Both the position numbers and the translations under genes were made by a program. The notes below the pieces were generated by a model that was not told the origin of the DNA, made no database searches, and saw only the letters and a program-made list of their open reading frames with translations. DNA of 64,000 nucleotides from Patiria miniata (Eukaryota > Echinodermata > Asteroidea > Valvatida > Asterinidae): the NCBI RefSeq assembly GCF_015706575.1, contig NW_024037067.1, forward strand, positions 2,215,371 through 2,279,370, in the 5' to 3' direction. Every line of letters starts with the position of its first letter. The stretch's first letter is position 1. Positions 23,723 through 34,266 of the stretch are shown here, one piece after another.

Positions 23723-25554
23723 CGCACCGACAGTGCATCAGTCTGCCACGCGTTGGGATCTGGGCCCCTCGCGCAGTAGATCGGTAGCTGATTGTTCATT
23801 CGCGACGCGAATAGGTCCACATGCGGCCGGTCGATTAGTCTGAAGATCGACTGAGCCACCTGTGGGAGCAGTGACCACTCTGTCGGGGCGATCCAGCCTC
23901 TGGAGAGAGCGTCGGCTGTGACGTTCTCTTCCCCCGGGATGTGGACTGCCGACAGGGCTATCCCGTGATGTATGCACCAGAGGGTGAGATCCCACGTTAG
24001 TGCACACAGATGGCCTGACCGAGTGCCACCCTGGTGATTGATGTATGCCACCACTGTGGCGTTGTCGCATCGTACCAGGACTGCTTGCCCTCTGACGTCG
24101 GACTGGAAATGTTTTAGTGCGTTGGTGACTGCCAGCATTTCCAGGACGTTGATGTGGGATGACTGATGTGCGGGGCCCCATACGCCCGCGACCTGTCGCG
24201 GGTGGAGGGTAGCCCCCAGCCGTACCCTGACGCGTCGGTTGTGATAAGTACCGACGGGCGGGGCGGGCGGAAAACGCGGCCCTGCGTTATATTGGCCTCG
24301 ACTAGCCACCAACAAAGGTGGGGGACTAGCCAAGACGTAGTGGGCACCGGATGGTCGATCGGGTGCCAGCGGGGTCTGTAGAAAGACAGCAGGTGAAGTT
24401 GAATTGGCCTCATCCGCAGCCTGCAAAAATCCACTAAGTCTACCAGACTGGCCATAAGGCCCAACAGCCTGAGCCAGGCTCGGGCCGGAGCCACTACCGT
24501 CGGGAGGAAGAGGGACACACACTGCCGAAGGTTCAGCAGGCGGTCCTCCGATGGACCGGCCAGTCCCCTGCGAAGATCGAGGGATGCACCTAGAAAGGTG
24601 GGAATCTGAGAGGGGACTGGATGGGATTTCTTGGTGTTGATGAGAAATCCCAGGTCGGAAGCAAGTTGCCACGTTAGTTGGAGCGCCGCTTCCGTCTCCC
24701 CTCGAGAACGGCCCACTACTAGCCAATCGTCGAGGTACATGAATATCATGACCCCTCGACGCCGCAGTGCCGCCCCGATCGTCTTCACGATCCGGGTGAA
24801 CACCCGCGGAGAAGTGGATAGCCCGAACGGGAGCACCACAAATTCGTACAGTGTATTTTTGTATTGGAAACGTAGGAATTTGCGATGTTCCGGCCTGATC
24901 GGTACGTGAAAGTACGCGTCTTTCAAGTCTATACTGGCCGCCCACGCTGGTGTTATGATCGATGCAAGAATGGTCCGTAACGTTTCCATGCGGAAACGTT
25001 TCGGACGTATGAACTTGTTGAGGGGTTTTAAGTTCAGTATTAGACGCCACACGCCGGTCTCCTTCCTGGGGGCCAAGAAGAAGGTCGACATGAAACCTGC
25101 CCGGGTCCCCCCTTGGGGGACAACACGAACTGCTCTCTTTAGAAGGAGGGCGTCGATCTCCTCCTCGAGGGAGCGGCGTTTTGCTGTGTCGGGCGGTACG
25201 GGCGTTGTCCGAATAAGCATGTCCGACGGGGGGGGTCCTCGTAAACTCAAACGCGTAACCGCTGCTGATTGTTTCGAGGACCCACCGGTCGGAAGTCACC
25301 TGCACCCAGGACCCCACGAACTCCTGAAGGCGGCCTCCCACGGGTCCAGCGGTGGGAGGCCGCCCGGAGACGCATAAGTCACTTGCGCCACGCCCTGGTG
25401 TACCGGGGAGTGGGCGCACGGAAACCGCGTCCCGACTGGGGACGCTGTTGTCCGGTATGTGGTTGTGAATAGCGCGGGCCAACCGCCTTATCGGCGCGCC
25501 CACGAAATCCACCACGGGCCGCTCTGACCGGGGGGCGGCGCCGGGGAATGACAA
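23308..25554 (-). pseudogene. DIRS reverse transcriptase / RNase H, two homopolymer frameshifts
   Basis: The N-terminal part (GGRLQEFVGSWVQVTSDRWV) is in one frame. The RT core is in a second: RLILNLKPLNKFI, SIDLKDAYFHVP (catalytic Asp), YLDDWLVVG (catalytic Asp pair). RNase H then spans TTDASGYGWG (Asp) and, back in the first frame, SSHINVLEMLAV (Glu), LVRCDNATVVAYINHQ (Asp) and GEENVTADALSRG (Asp). The switches fall exactly in a C8 tract (25228-25235) and a C5 tract (24213-24217, one base short). All catalytic residues survive. The C-terminal DLFASRMN..PWFPRLVRLL region is typical of DIRS and overlaps the recombinase start. Confidence 0.92.
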
Positions 25555-27565
25555 AAGATGGCTGTTTCTTCTTGTCCGCGGTTTTCAGCTCGGCCGGTTT
25601 CTTGAGATTTATTTTCTCCGTGGCCTTGAGGCGCTTTGCCTCGGCCTCCATGGCCTCCTGGAACTTACCAGAAAATAAGTCCGGGCCTGAGAGCGGGAGA
25701 TCATCGAGACGCTTTCGTGCTCCCGGTGAAGGGAGGAAAAGCGCATCTAGCACATTGGTGCGGCGTGACGATGTTGCTAAGGTCGACACTCTAGCAAACT
25801 GGTCGAGAGTGGAGCACAGGCCGCGATCGAGGCAATGGAGAGCAGCCACCATCATGTCGGCTGGTATCACCGAATCTTCTTCATATCCCAGTGCCAGGTA
25901 CTCTGACAGGAGAAGAAGAAAGGACGTCGCACGCAAACCCATGCGTGCCGCCGAGTCCATTCTGCGGGTGACATCCTCCAGCTTTCCACGGGTCTTGTCT
26001 GTAAAAGGAACCTTGGATGAAGCTGTCCCTCGGTCAGCGGCGAGTTTGTCAATGGCCGAGTCCGGCAGGACTGGAGTTGAGAAATATTTCTCAAAATCCC
26101 CTGGGGGGAAATGATAATATGAGTCTACGCGTTTAGCGTAGGCACTCCATGTTTTTGCGTGCATTATACCGTCGATGTGGTCAACGCACACGCGGTCCAA
26201 GGGCATTGTGGGAAAAGCCCGGACCAGTTCTGCCGTCGGTCCCGATCTCTTCTTGAACGACTGACGCTCAGGAGGAGGAGGTTCGGTACCAGCAGGAAGA
26301 TTCAGAACTCTGATCATATCCCGTTGGACCAGGCGAAGTTCGGTCTCAGCCACCGATAGGCGTTGCATGGTGCGGGTCAGTTCGCTCTCGTCCGCCGAAT
26401 TGTCAGAGTCCGGGGGGCGAGTTGTCACCGGGGAATGGGAACCAGGCCCCGGGGGCGAAGCAGCGCCATCACGGTGTCCCGGTATCGAGCCCCCCTCAGA
26501 GTCTAGTGACACCGATGGGTGTAAACTAATACCGGGCGGGGACGCCGGTGCACGGCCCTCCGTGCACGGCATTGTCCGCTGGTCTGTAGTCACCCCACCA
26601 CGGCCGTGATGACTGGCGTGTGGGGGCTGTAATTCTGGAGGGGACTCCGGCGCACGGCTAACCGTGTGCGGTATGTCCCTTTGGCCCGGAGTCGGCCAAC
26701 TGTGACCGTAATCTCCCTGTCGGCCCGACAATGAGGCCGCGAGGGAGTGAAAGGCCTCCAAAAAATCATCGCGTGAGATCGGGTCGCCACCCTTGTGGCG
26801 TTTCCCACGGTGTGATCGGCCGGATGACTCGCTAGAACTCGTCGAAGAACGGCGGGAACGGCGGCTCTTTTTTGATTTTTTCTTCTTTGAAGAACGACTC
26901 CGAGTAGTTGCCGAGGATTGCGGGGACACGGGGATGCCCGAACAACGAATAAAATCCGATGTAGAGGCACGGCCCTCCGAGCGTAGCGTTAAATCTCTGG
27001 GGGAATCCCAGGGATTCGGCTCTACGCTATCAATAGCCCGGGCGGCCGACAGCGCCCCCACGCCGGTAACATAGGCGGGTGCTGTACGGTCGATCAACCG
27101 GCCATATAACAGCCCATCCCCAGGCATCGTGGTAATCACGGGGCTGGGTGGGCCTGGGTGCACTGAGCCATGGAGGAGTACTTCCTCCGGCTGCGTGTGC
27201 CCCGTAGACGGGCCAGGGACAGGCACGGTGCGCCCCGTAGCGGGGCCACCTTTTGCCGTACGTCCCTTTTTGGGTACTGCCCCGGCGTCAGACAATTTCC
27301 TTGTCTTGCCGGTGCGTTTCCCCTTCAGTTGGGCGGACCCGTGAATATTGACCGAAGACGGTGGGGTTGTACGGCCCCCCGCTTGGTCAACGGGTCCGTC
27401 AGCTCCGACAGCCGGCAGTGGCTGAAGGGGCCGACTAGGGGACTGCTGCCGCGGTGACGTACCATCACCGGTGCAGTCCCCCGAGAACTCGGGCTTGTCT
27501 GGTGGGATGTACGTCCCTCCATTATCGACACACCCAGTCCTCCCCAACTTCCTAGATTTACTCAT
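25379..27565 (-). CDS. DIRS gag-like protein (intact, 728 aa)
   Basis: The start chosen is the ATG at 27565 (MSKSRKLGRTG) because 27568 onward is an inserted DNA element; the open frame reads 12 codons farther into that insertion. The N-terminal half is Pro/Ser/Gly-rich and low in complexity. A basic stretch RSSKKKKSKKSRRSRRS precedes a folded C-terminal region (AELVRAFPTMPLDRVCVDHI.. through FLLLLSEYLALGYEED.. and DALFLPSPGARKRLDDLPLS). The C-terminal tail is basic (RRRPPVRAARGGFRGR). It has no zinc knuckle, as usual for DIRS gag. It probably packages the element RNA. Confidence 0.85.
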   Translation of the reverse strand: MSKSRKLGRTGCVDNGGTYIPPDKPEFSGDCTGDGTSPRQQSPSRPLQPLPAVGADGPVDQAGGRTTPPSSVNIHGSAQLKGKRTGKTRKLSDAGAVPKKGRTAKGGPATGRTVPVPGPSTGHTQPEEVLLHGSVHPGPPSPVITTMPGDGLLYGRLIDRTAPAYVTGVGALSAARAIDSVEPNPWDSPRDLTLRSEGRASTSDFIRCSGIPVSPQSSATTRSRSSKKKKSKKSRRSRRSSTSSSESSGRSHRGKRHKGGDPISRDDFLEAFHSLAASLSGRQGDYGHSWPTPGQRDIPHTVSRAPESPPELQPPHASHHGRGGVTTDQRTMPCTEGRAPASPPGISLHPSVSLDSEGGSIPGHRDGAASPPGPGSHSPVTTRPPDSDNSADESELTRTMQRLSVAETELRLVQRDMIRVLNLPAGTEPPPPERQSFKKRSGPTAELVRAFPTMPLDRVCVDHIDGIMHAKTWSAYAKRVDSYYHFPPGDFEKYFSTPVLPDSAIDKLAADRGTASSKVPFTDKTRGKLEDVTRRMDSAARMGLRATSFLLLLSEYLALGYEEDSVIPADMMVAALHCLDRGLCSTLDQFARVSTLATSSRRTNVLDALFLPSPGARKRLDDLPLSGPDLFSGKFQEAMEAEAKRLKATEKINLKKPAELKTADKKKQPSFVIPRRRPPVRAARGGFRGRADKAVGPRYSQPHTGQQRPQSGRGFRAPTPRYTRAWRK

Positions 27566-27567
27566 TT

Positions 27568-29553
27568 GGGCAATTCCACGGTAACGGAAGGACGTTTTCA
27601 CTCATTAAACAAAATTTCAAATGTGTGTATCACAGACACTGTTCATAGTTACAGCAAACAAATGTCACATTTGTATTGCTATAATGCTACTTTCATTTTC
27701 CACACTTTTGGGGGGCATGAATGCCTCCCGTTTATGAATTATGAATATTAATGAGGTCGGTAACGGAAGGACGGTAAAACGGACAAGGGTTTTCCAACTT
27801 ACTCGCGTTTTGCAAAAACTCTGTGAATTTTATGGGGCAATTATATTTTAAAGGTAGGAAATGGAATCCCTGAAGCTTTATCTATACTATACCACCTTTC
27901 ATTTGACTTTAAGTGTTTCGGTTATATAATTACAACGTTTTAAGCAGATTATAATTTGGTAACGGAAGGACGGTAACGGAAGGACAAAAGGTTTACTCAA
28001 TTATAGCATGAACAAAATGTGAATTTACACTAATTATACAAGTGAAACAAATTGCTTAAATGTGTAACTGAATGTGAAATCAACAATATGCAGACCTGGC
28101 ATAAATAATTATACCCAAGAAACTATTGAGATAAAGATAGAAGCCTGCTAATTAATGATAACAAAAGAAAAACGAAAACAACCCAAAACACATAATTCAC
28201 GAACACAGGACTACTACAGAAATAGACTTCAAACCCATCACCTCAATCCTTAAAAGTTTAAATACACAGTATTTGAACACTTGAATATATTGGTTACATG
28301 TTCACCAACAACTTTTAATAATAATACCGGTAGGTTCAAAGGTTTACCTAAAGGGTGGGGGGGGGGGGCGACCAGCCTACATGTACATTTAAGGTAAAAA
28401 CATCTACCGGTAGAACTGATGGCTTCAGTTAGGTGTTGCTTTTAATTGAACTCTAAAATCAATGTTTGAAATCAAATTACAATGATTTAGAGTAGTAACA
28501 ATTAATTTATAAACATCCAAACTGAAGTTGTTAACTTGGGCATAATTTGTCAAAGATTGCACCTCACATGTCTTACACATGTAAATTAAATGAAAGTGCC
28601 CCAAAGTACCGGTACTTTCTGCCATCTCATTTTTGACTTAATTTGCTTCTGGAATGGCTTCACAGAATTCGTATCTTTCTCTATTGTCCATGAATGCTGA
28701 TGGCAGCAACTTTATGATTTGATTTTCTGCAACAACTCCATACATGTACAAGTACTGGTACATCGGCATATATATATATATATGTACATGTACATTGTAC
28801 ATGTTGTACATGCCTGTGCCTTCCTTTGTAATAAACACCTTGCCCTGCTTATCCCACTTTTGTGAAGGTGGGTCACATGAATGTCCTTTCAATGCTCATT
28901 ATACATGCATGTATTTGCAGTGATTTTCATTTTTCAAACATGAGCGCAAATGTCGTAACATTTGATAAAAATACGATTTGTCCTTCCGTTACCGTCCTTC
29001 CGTTACCAATTTGGTAACGGAAGGACGTGATTTAATTAATTGTAATTAAAAAACAAGAAGTACAGCAGTGTCAGTTATAATGTCATATTGAAGGCCTACC
29101 TAAACTTGCTTTGCACAATAACTTTCAATGCATTCATACTGCAAGTTTTAAAAATAAATTAAAAATATGTATTTTTTTCGGTAACGGAAGGACATTTTCG
29201 AAGGCTGAAATATTAGAAGTCACTGAAGCAAAACAAATTACGCAAAATGTTAAAAACAAGTTTTAGTCGGTTTTTCAAGACCAATACTTTCTCATGACAG
29301 AAACTGATGGCATTAGTACATATTTTTGTGTGTCTATTGGTAGAATACTTTCATATCACTATTAATCACATTTTTAGGATTAAAACAGGATTATTACATA
29401 ATCCTAGTTTTGGTACCGAAATGTATAAAAGATAAAATTCCGACTTCAAATCTTGAAAATATAGACTTTTAGCTTTCATTTGATGCCAAATTTGTTTAAG
29501 TCACATGTATTTGAATTTTTTGGTGTCATGTCCACTTTGGTGTGGAATTGCCC
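27568..29553. mobile_element. 2.0-kb non-autonomous DNA element with GGGCAATTCCAC ends
   Basis: Inverted ends GGGCAATTCCAC and GTGGAATTGCCC are flanked by ATTT (27564-27567, 29554-29557), a 4-bp duplication. It sits two bases upstream of the gag ATG, so the insertion must have cut the DIRS leader. It contains eight perfect copies of GGTAACGGAAGGAC. I see no protein-coding sequence. The superfamily is not recognised; a 4-bp duplication rules out hAT and TTAA types. Confidence 0.75.
27580..29193. repeat. Eight copies of the 14-mer GGTAACGGAAGGAC
   Basis: Plus-strand copies start at 27580, 27759, 27958, 27972, 29013 and 29180. Minus-strand copies are at 28980-28993 and 28994-29007. Two are back to back (27958/27972), and 28980-29026 is an inverted cluster of three. 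The first directly abuts the left TIR. The spacer between is AT-rich and otherwise unique, so perfect conservation of the 14-mer suggests a protein-binding site, probably for the transposase. Confidence 0.85.
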
Positions 29554-29715
29554 ATTTCTTACTTCACTTTCACTCAAATCCTTCACTAGAACAACTCTAC
29601 AATAAATACTTTCTCTTTATTTCTTCGAAATAGCTTTCTCCAAGCAAAAGAGGTACCAATAAAATAGTGAAATTCAGGTCGATTGAAATTCCACGTTATA
29701 CCTCGCCTGCGGCTA

Positions 29716-29877
29716 AGAGAAAAAGAGGACGCTAACGTAGTGCGCATGTCACAGGCCGTCGTGGGTAGGACACGTGAGGGCGCTATTGTATGTAACACTC
29801 TTAGCGAATTGCCTGCCGGCATAGGGAACAATGCATATGTAGTATTCGCTCTACAGGTAAGTAGAGTGATGTAGACT
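29716..29877. repeat. DIRS right inverted terminal repeat
   Basis: Inverted copy of the left repeat (TGCCGGCATAGGGAACAATG, AGGACACGTGAGGGCGC, GAGAAAAAGAGGACGC), ending AGTAGAGTGATGTAGACT at 29877. It is at the 5' side of gag and should hold the element's promoter, though no clear TATA box is seen. Confidence 0.85.
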
Positions 29878-29906
29878 ATATAATTTATGAATTGCAAGGT
29901 TGATCT

Positions 29907-29985
29907 AGCATCGCTGTGGCCTAGTGGTTAGGCATGCTGGCTAATGATCAGGGGTCTCGAGTTCGATACCATGCTGTGCATTTTT
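29907..29985 (+). ncRNA. tRNA-derived SINE head (pol III A and B boxes)
   Basis: TGGCCTAGTGG (29917-29927) matches the pol III A box and GAGTTCGATACC (29959-29970) the B box, 31 bp apart. The intervening GGTTAGGC.TGCTGG..ATGATCAG looks like D- and anticodon-arm sequence. The acceptor and T stems do not pair well, so this is a SINE head rather than a working tRNA. A T-rich stretch follows at 29983-30010. It lies 30 bp outside the DIRS end. Confidence 0.55.
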
Positions 29986-30111
29986 CAGGTTTTGCTCTTT
30001 TTTTCAAAAATTTCAAGTTTTATCTTAGAAATGTTATTTTCAGTCGGATACTACTTGTATAGCAGCAATTTTCTTTTTCTTTTCTGATCCGGGGCTCTGG
30101 AGGACTTTTTT

Positions 30112-30471
30112 TTAAAGGAAAATAAAGTCCGAAATCCGCACAAAGATGAAAAATAGTAGCCTCCACACAAGCCTGGTTATAAAAACCATGCTCCATAGGA
30201 AAGCGCACAAAGTACCCCAGATAGTTGTGTAATAAAAAATATCGCGACCAGGATTGGGATTGATATCCCCTGCTTCAAGAAGCTGAATTTGAAAAGTTGC
30301 AGTAGAATTGTTGTAGTAAGGTACCCTCGCTCCAAGGAGTTTGCAGTGGGCCAGTTTGCCACAAAAGACACAATGTAGGAAATGAGTCTGTTTTCTGCAG
30401 ACTGGATCAGTGCACGCAGTCGTGCATGAGCCCAGGGCAAGGGCTAGCATGAACAACCAAGCAGGTTCCAT
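30112..30471 (-). pseudogene. LINE 5' ORF fragment with 2A-like GDINPNPG motif
   Basis: 119 codons from ATG 30471. It reads a hydrophobic N-terminus (MEPAWLFMLALALGSC), a Cys-rich stretch (CRKQTHFLHCVFCGK), then STATFQIQLLEAGDINPNPG followed by R. The LL.AGDI..NPGP pattern occurs near the start of many CR1/L2-type LINE proteins and as a 2A peptide in sea-urchin and amphioxus LINEs. The final Pro of NPGP is Arg here, so ribosome skipping is not expected. The downstream part is unlike a LINE and may be junk. Confidence 0.5.
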
Positions 30472-30479
30472 TGTCCAGG

Positions 30480-31104
30480 TATACTGGGGCTGATGAGCAC
30501 TTCAGAGAGAGTCAATTGTTCACTGTGTGTTCAAGGGTTGTAATCCAATTGCACTCCTTAGTTTAATCCTCACATACAAAGGCTGAATGGATAGTATCCA
30601 GAAGCCAAAATGTCTCCACTCCGTTAAGGCAACACCATGGTAAATCGAAAACATTACCTTAAATATCAAGAAGATTGGGAGGAAATCCTGACTGAGATGA
30701 GGTCAGAGGAGTCAGTACTCATAGACAATGCTATCTGCACAGACCTTACAACGACATCAACAACGAAAACGGCAAAAAAAGTGAAGGATATCTGGAGAGA
30801 TTTCGGAGTGTGGCAGCCTGTCAGGCGCACATACAATGATTTTATCACCACAACATTCATACAATGATCACAAACACAAATACTAGTTTTTGCCTTATAT
30901 GATTCCTATTTAATTACAAATGTAAGTATTTTGATGACAGAAGTCAATGAGCACAAAAGCATTTCATTCACATCAGGGCTTCAATAACATGATTTCATAG
31001 TAGAAAATCAAATGACATGGTATGAAGAGAAATGATATTGCTGGTATGACAGTCAAGACTGCAACAGGATAATGAACAAAGACTAGTTGTAACTTGTCAA
31101 TTAC
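30480..31104. other. Intron sequence, no recognised feature
   Basis: Non-coding or unassigned sequence between the LINE fragment and the aconitase exon at 31105. A 76-codon plus-strand open frame at 30637-30867 matches no family I know and is not called. Confidence 0.4.
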
Positions 31105-31156
31105 CTTTAGGAGCAGTCCAGCCACTTAGCGTTCCAGTCAACCTCACACCAATCAC
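31105..31156 (-). CDS. ACO2: Aconitase exon (VIGVRLTGTLSGWTAPK)
   Basis: Reads 17 codons, VIGVRLTGTLSGWTAPK, plus one base of the next codon. The acceptor is TTCAG before GTGATT and the donor is GTAATT. The trailing G joins AT of the next exon to give Asp (..PK-D-VILKV), as in animal ACO2. It is the most upstream exon recognised, separated from its neighbour by 15.7 kb. Confidence 0.9.
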
Positions 31157-31627
31157 CTGAAGTTTAATGGATGACAATTAATACACAACAAAAATGTATA
31201 ACTGTAGTATCAGTCTTTGATAGAGTACATTTATCAAATATGACTGAAAATTCTCTAACATATGCCTGCCAGATTACAACTGCTTGTAACTACTGACGCC
31301 AAGTCCTACAACGAATCAAGCTCATACATAAACCTCAACTGCCTTAACATTTGCAAGAAGTCAGTTTGTATTTTGATATAACTTTTGCACATTCTGATTT
31401 CAACTGGCCGCTGGTGCAAGCACATGGTGGCTAATGTGGGGCAACATGGATTGTATTGGCCTACTGTCCCGCAATGACTATGGATCAGGCCATTATCGGT
31501 GACCAGTCCCCTAACTGGTTGTAAACCAGACATTTAAAACCGCTCTACCACATAACTATTCCCATTCATTGGTTCATCACTACCTTTTTTGGTCAAAAAC
31601 TTGAAAAAACAAAAACATAAATAAAAA

Positions 31628-33512
31628 CTAGAGGTGTATGTCTGTTTGCAACAGAACATAGGGCTTTTCCGCATTATGTTTTTTTAATTGAGGTTATGTT
31701 TTTCTGTTTTGAATGCATTATCATTATTTTATGCGCTGTTGTTGTTTTTGTTACATGTAGAACATTTAGGACTTGAAGACTGTACACCTTTAAGAAGATG
31801 AACTGTGGGACCCATTATGACATTAACATGGCTTCTGATTTTGTATCTATACTAAAGCAAAAAAAAATAGTTCTGCTTCCGATTACATGGCATTTGAAAA
31901 TAGGGTAGGTAGGTAGGGAATATTTTTTTTGCAAATGTTTTTGTGTACAATCATATGGAGGCTTCTGCGTGTAGTCAAGGGTAAAAGGTAGAAATTGATG
32001 GTTTTGGGTGTTTTTTCTCTCATTTTTCCAATAAAAAAATTAGGGTAGGGGCTGTCAGAATAGGGTAGGTAGGGAAACCAGAAGCAGAACTATTTTTTTT
32101 TGACTAATACAGGAACGACATCTGTTTGTTGTCTGTCTATTTATCTGCTTCTCGGTTGGTATGTTTGTTTCTCTGTTTGTCTCGGTTTGTTTGTCTAGCT
32201 ATGCATTTGGCCATGCTTTGACGAATCACAATGATATTTCAAATATCCAGGAAAGAGAGTAGCCTATAGACACAAAAATTATCTTATGGAGATGGGTTAT
32301 TTGTAACCAGCTAGAAAAAGAAGGCTTTCCAGGTCCCCCTATAAAAGAATTAGTTTTGTCTCATTTGTTACACAACTGTTTAATTTAAAAACTACTGTAT
32401 TTTATGTAACATGTAAATCATCTTCCTTTGAAAAATTCAATTTCCAACCTGCCGCTAGAGGGCACTCTAACATTTAATGATGTCACTGGTAATTTTTTGT
32501 GAAGAACAACCTAGCCACAGACTAACATCGTTGAAAGCAAGTTCACATCTTTTTTAAATTTCAAATTATAAGGCACTTCCGTTTTGAACCGGAAGGAAGG
32601 GTCACGTGATTTTAAATAATATCAAAAATGTAAACGCTGGATTATTCTATCAATTCCCGTAAAAAGCAAAATCAGATCTCTCACACTTGATTTTACATTG
32701 ATTTTCAAAGATAAAATCTAGAAATCTTTGGTTGCTTGTAATCTGATACCTGATGACGTCATCGTGATGTCACTACCAGAAAGCTAGAGAGCTATATGTT
32801 AACTGTGCTATTAGAAGCAAACATTTGGATTATATCTCTTGCTATTGATTTTTCAGCAATTTTTTTAAAGTTCAAAGATTTTTTCATTGCAACTTCCGGT
32901 CTGATGAGTTCATCAATTTTTTTCACACACAGGTCTTGTTTGCATAAAGGTCATCATATATGCACATTTTGAAGTGATTACCACAAACTTCGCCACAGAC
33001 ATCAACTGTAAATTCATTTTAAACACTTTTCAACCTGCCGCTAGAGGGCGCTCTAACATTTCATGACGTCACTGGTAATTTTTGTATGAAGTACAACCTA
33101 GCCACAGACTAACATCGTTGAAAGCAAGTTCACATCTTTTTCCATTTTTAAATTATAAGCCACTTCCATTTTGGACCGGAAGGAAGGGTCACGTGATTTT
33201 ACGCACACAAAATAAAATGAAGACCCTGGATTACTATATATCAAGTCCTGCAAAAATCAAGTTCAGGTCTCTCACGGTTGATTTTATATTGATTTTCAAA
33301 GATTAAATCTAGAAATCTTTAAAGTGACATCACGTGACCCATGATGACGTCACTATGACGTCACTCTTCGGGGCCCATCTATGCTATAAGGACTATGCCT
33401 ATGCTGACTTTGAATGATGTATGACAACGATGAATAGCAAAAGTGAAGGCCGGAAAAGACGAGTACAAAGTCTATGGGATTTTGAGGAAACAAAAAGAAG
33501 AAGAAAGAAAAA
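31628..33512 (-). mobile_element. Helentron-like unit (minus), terminus CTAG at 31628
   Basis: On the minus strand the unit ends GCGGAAAAGCCCTATG, then the hairpin TTCTGTTGCAAACAGA, then ACACCTCTAG|TTTTT. Inside are two tandem copies (about 32445 and 33030) of a block containing AACCTGCCGCTAGAGGGC and a TGACGTCA pair at 33345-33363. No ORF. The next minus unit begins directly at 33513. Confidence 0.55.
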
Positions 33513-33821
33513 CTAGAGCTGTATGTCTGTTTGCAAACAGAACACAGGGCTTTTTTGCATTTTACAAATGTTTGTTTTGTTGGTTCTTTTGCAGTCACTT
33601 TTCAGAGTGCTTCATGCAGTTAAAGGTTGTTCAAAATGCTTAGAATAATTCCTAAAATGTGATTTTATCACATGACGTCATCTTTAAAACCCTTCTCAAT
33701 GCACATTTTGTCATTGTGGTCTTGGTTTGAACCAAGTTTAATGTCAATACGATAAAAGAAAGTGTGCAATTTTTGGAAGCAGAATAAAATTATAAATATT
33801 TAACAAATCATAAAAAAACGA

Positions 33822-34266
33822 TGACGTCATCGTGACGTCACTTCGGACTTTGCATACTAGTACGATTATCTACCTACCCACCAAGTTTCATGACAATTGG
33901 ACCTTTCCTTATATGAGTTTTGAAAAATCGCATTTTGATGACGTCATGATGACGTCACACATTTTTCAAGTTTTGTGCGAATACCTATTACCTTACACAC
34001 CAAATGCAAAAAAGAATTTTGCATTTTGCATGTTGCGTTCGGGAGATATGGCTAAAAGGTCCAAAAAATCAAATATTCATATAAAATCTCAGGATGACGT
34101 CATCATGACGTCACCTCATCTTTAACCTATAACACATCCTGGTATAGCCACATACCAAGTTTCAACCCAATCGGACTTACATTTCTGTAGATATAAGACT
34201 TCACAATATGCACGTAAATTTTCAAAAATCAATAAAAAATTAGGTGATGACGTCATCGTGACGTCA
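33822..34266. repeat. Four CRE-dyad repeat units (minus module)
   Basis: Pairs of TGACGTCA start at 33822/33833, 33939/33950, 34095/34106 and 34248/34259. Every pair is exactly 11 bp apart and the pairs are 114-156 bp from each other. Between them ACCAAGTTTCA..CAATCGGAC or similar recurs. The spacers have diverged much more than the palindromes. Confidence 0.85.

Larger units (their letters stand above)
21804..29877 (-). mobile_element. DIRS-type tyrosine-recombinase retrotransposon with nested insertion
   Basis: About 6.1 kb of DIRS sequence plus a 2.0-kb insertion. In transcription order (minus): right inverted terminal repeat (29877-29716), gag (27565-25379), RT/RNase H (25554-23308, overlapping gag), tyrosine recombinase (from 23722, overlapping pol), internal complementary region (22156-22047), left inverted terminal repeat (21988-21804). 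The terminal repeats are inverted and the internal region is complementary to both outer ends, as in DIRS1, where it templates a circular DNA intermediate. As expected for recombinase-mediated insertion, no target duplication is seen. It lies in the aconitase intron. Confidence 0.93.
932..31156 (-). other. ACO2: Mitochondrial aconitase gene, internal part (10 exons, both ends missing)
   Basis: Ten exons on the minus strand together encode about 357 residues of aconitate hydratase, the TCA-cycle enzyme that interconverts citrate and isocitrate in the mitochondrial matrix. Every junction has GT-AG sites and the codon phases join without error. Motifs in order include [32 protein letters not shown] and [15 protein letters not shown] supplies the first and CGPC the second and third [4Fe-4S] cysteine ligands. 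SSYEDM after GSCTN is the mitochondrial form, not the cytosolic IRP1 form. The N-terminal exons (upstream of the VIGV exon) were not found in 31157-64000, and the C-terminal exons lie left of base 1. The 15.7-kb intron between the first two recognised exons is filled with mobile elements. Confidence 0.93.

Noticed and set aside
29907..29985. Functional tRNA gene
   Set aside because: A and B boxes are good, but the acceptor and T stems do not pair; better explained as a SINE head.
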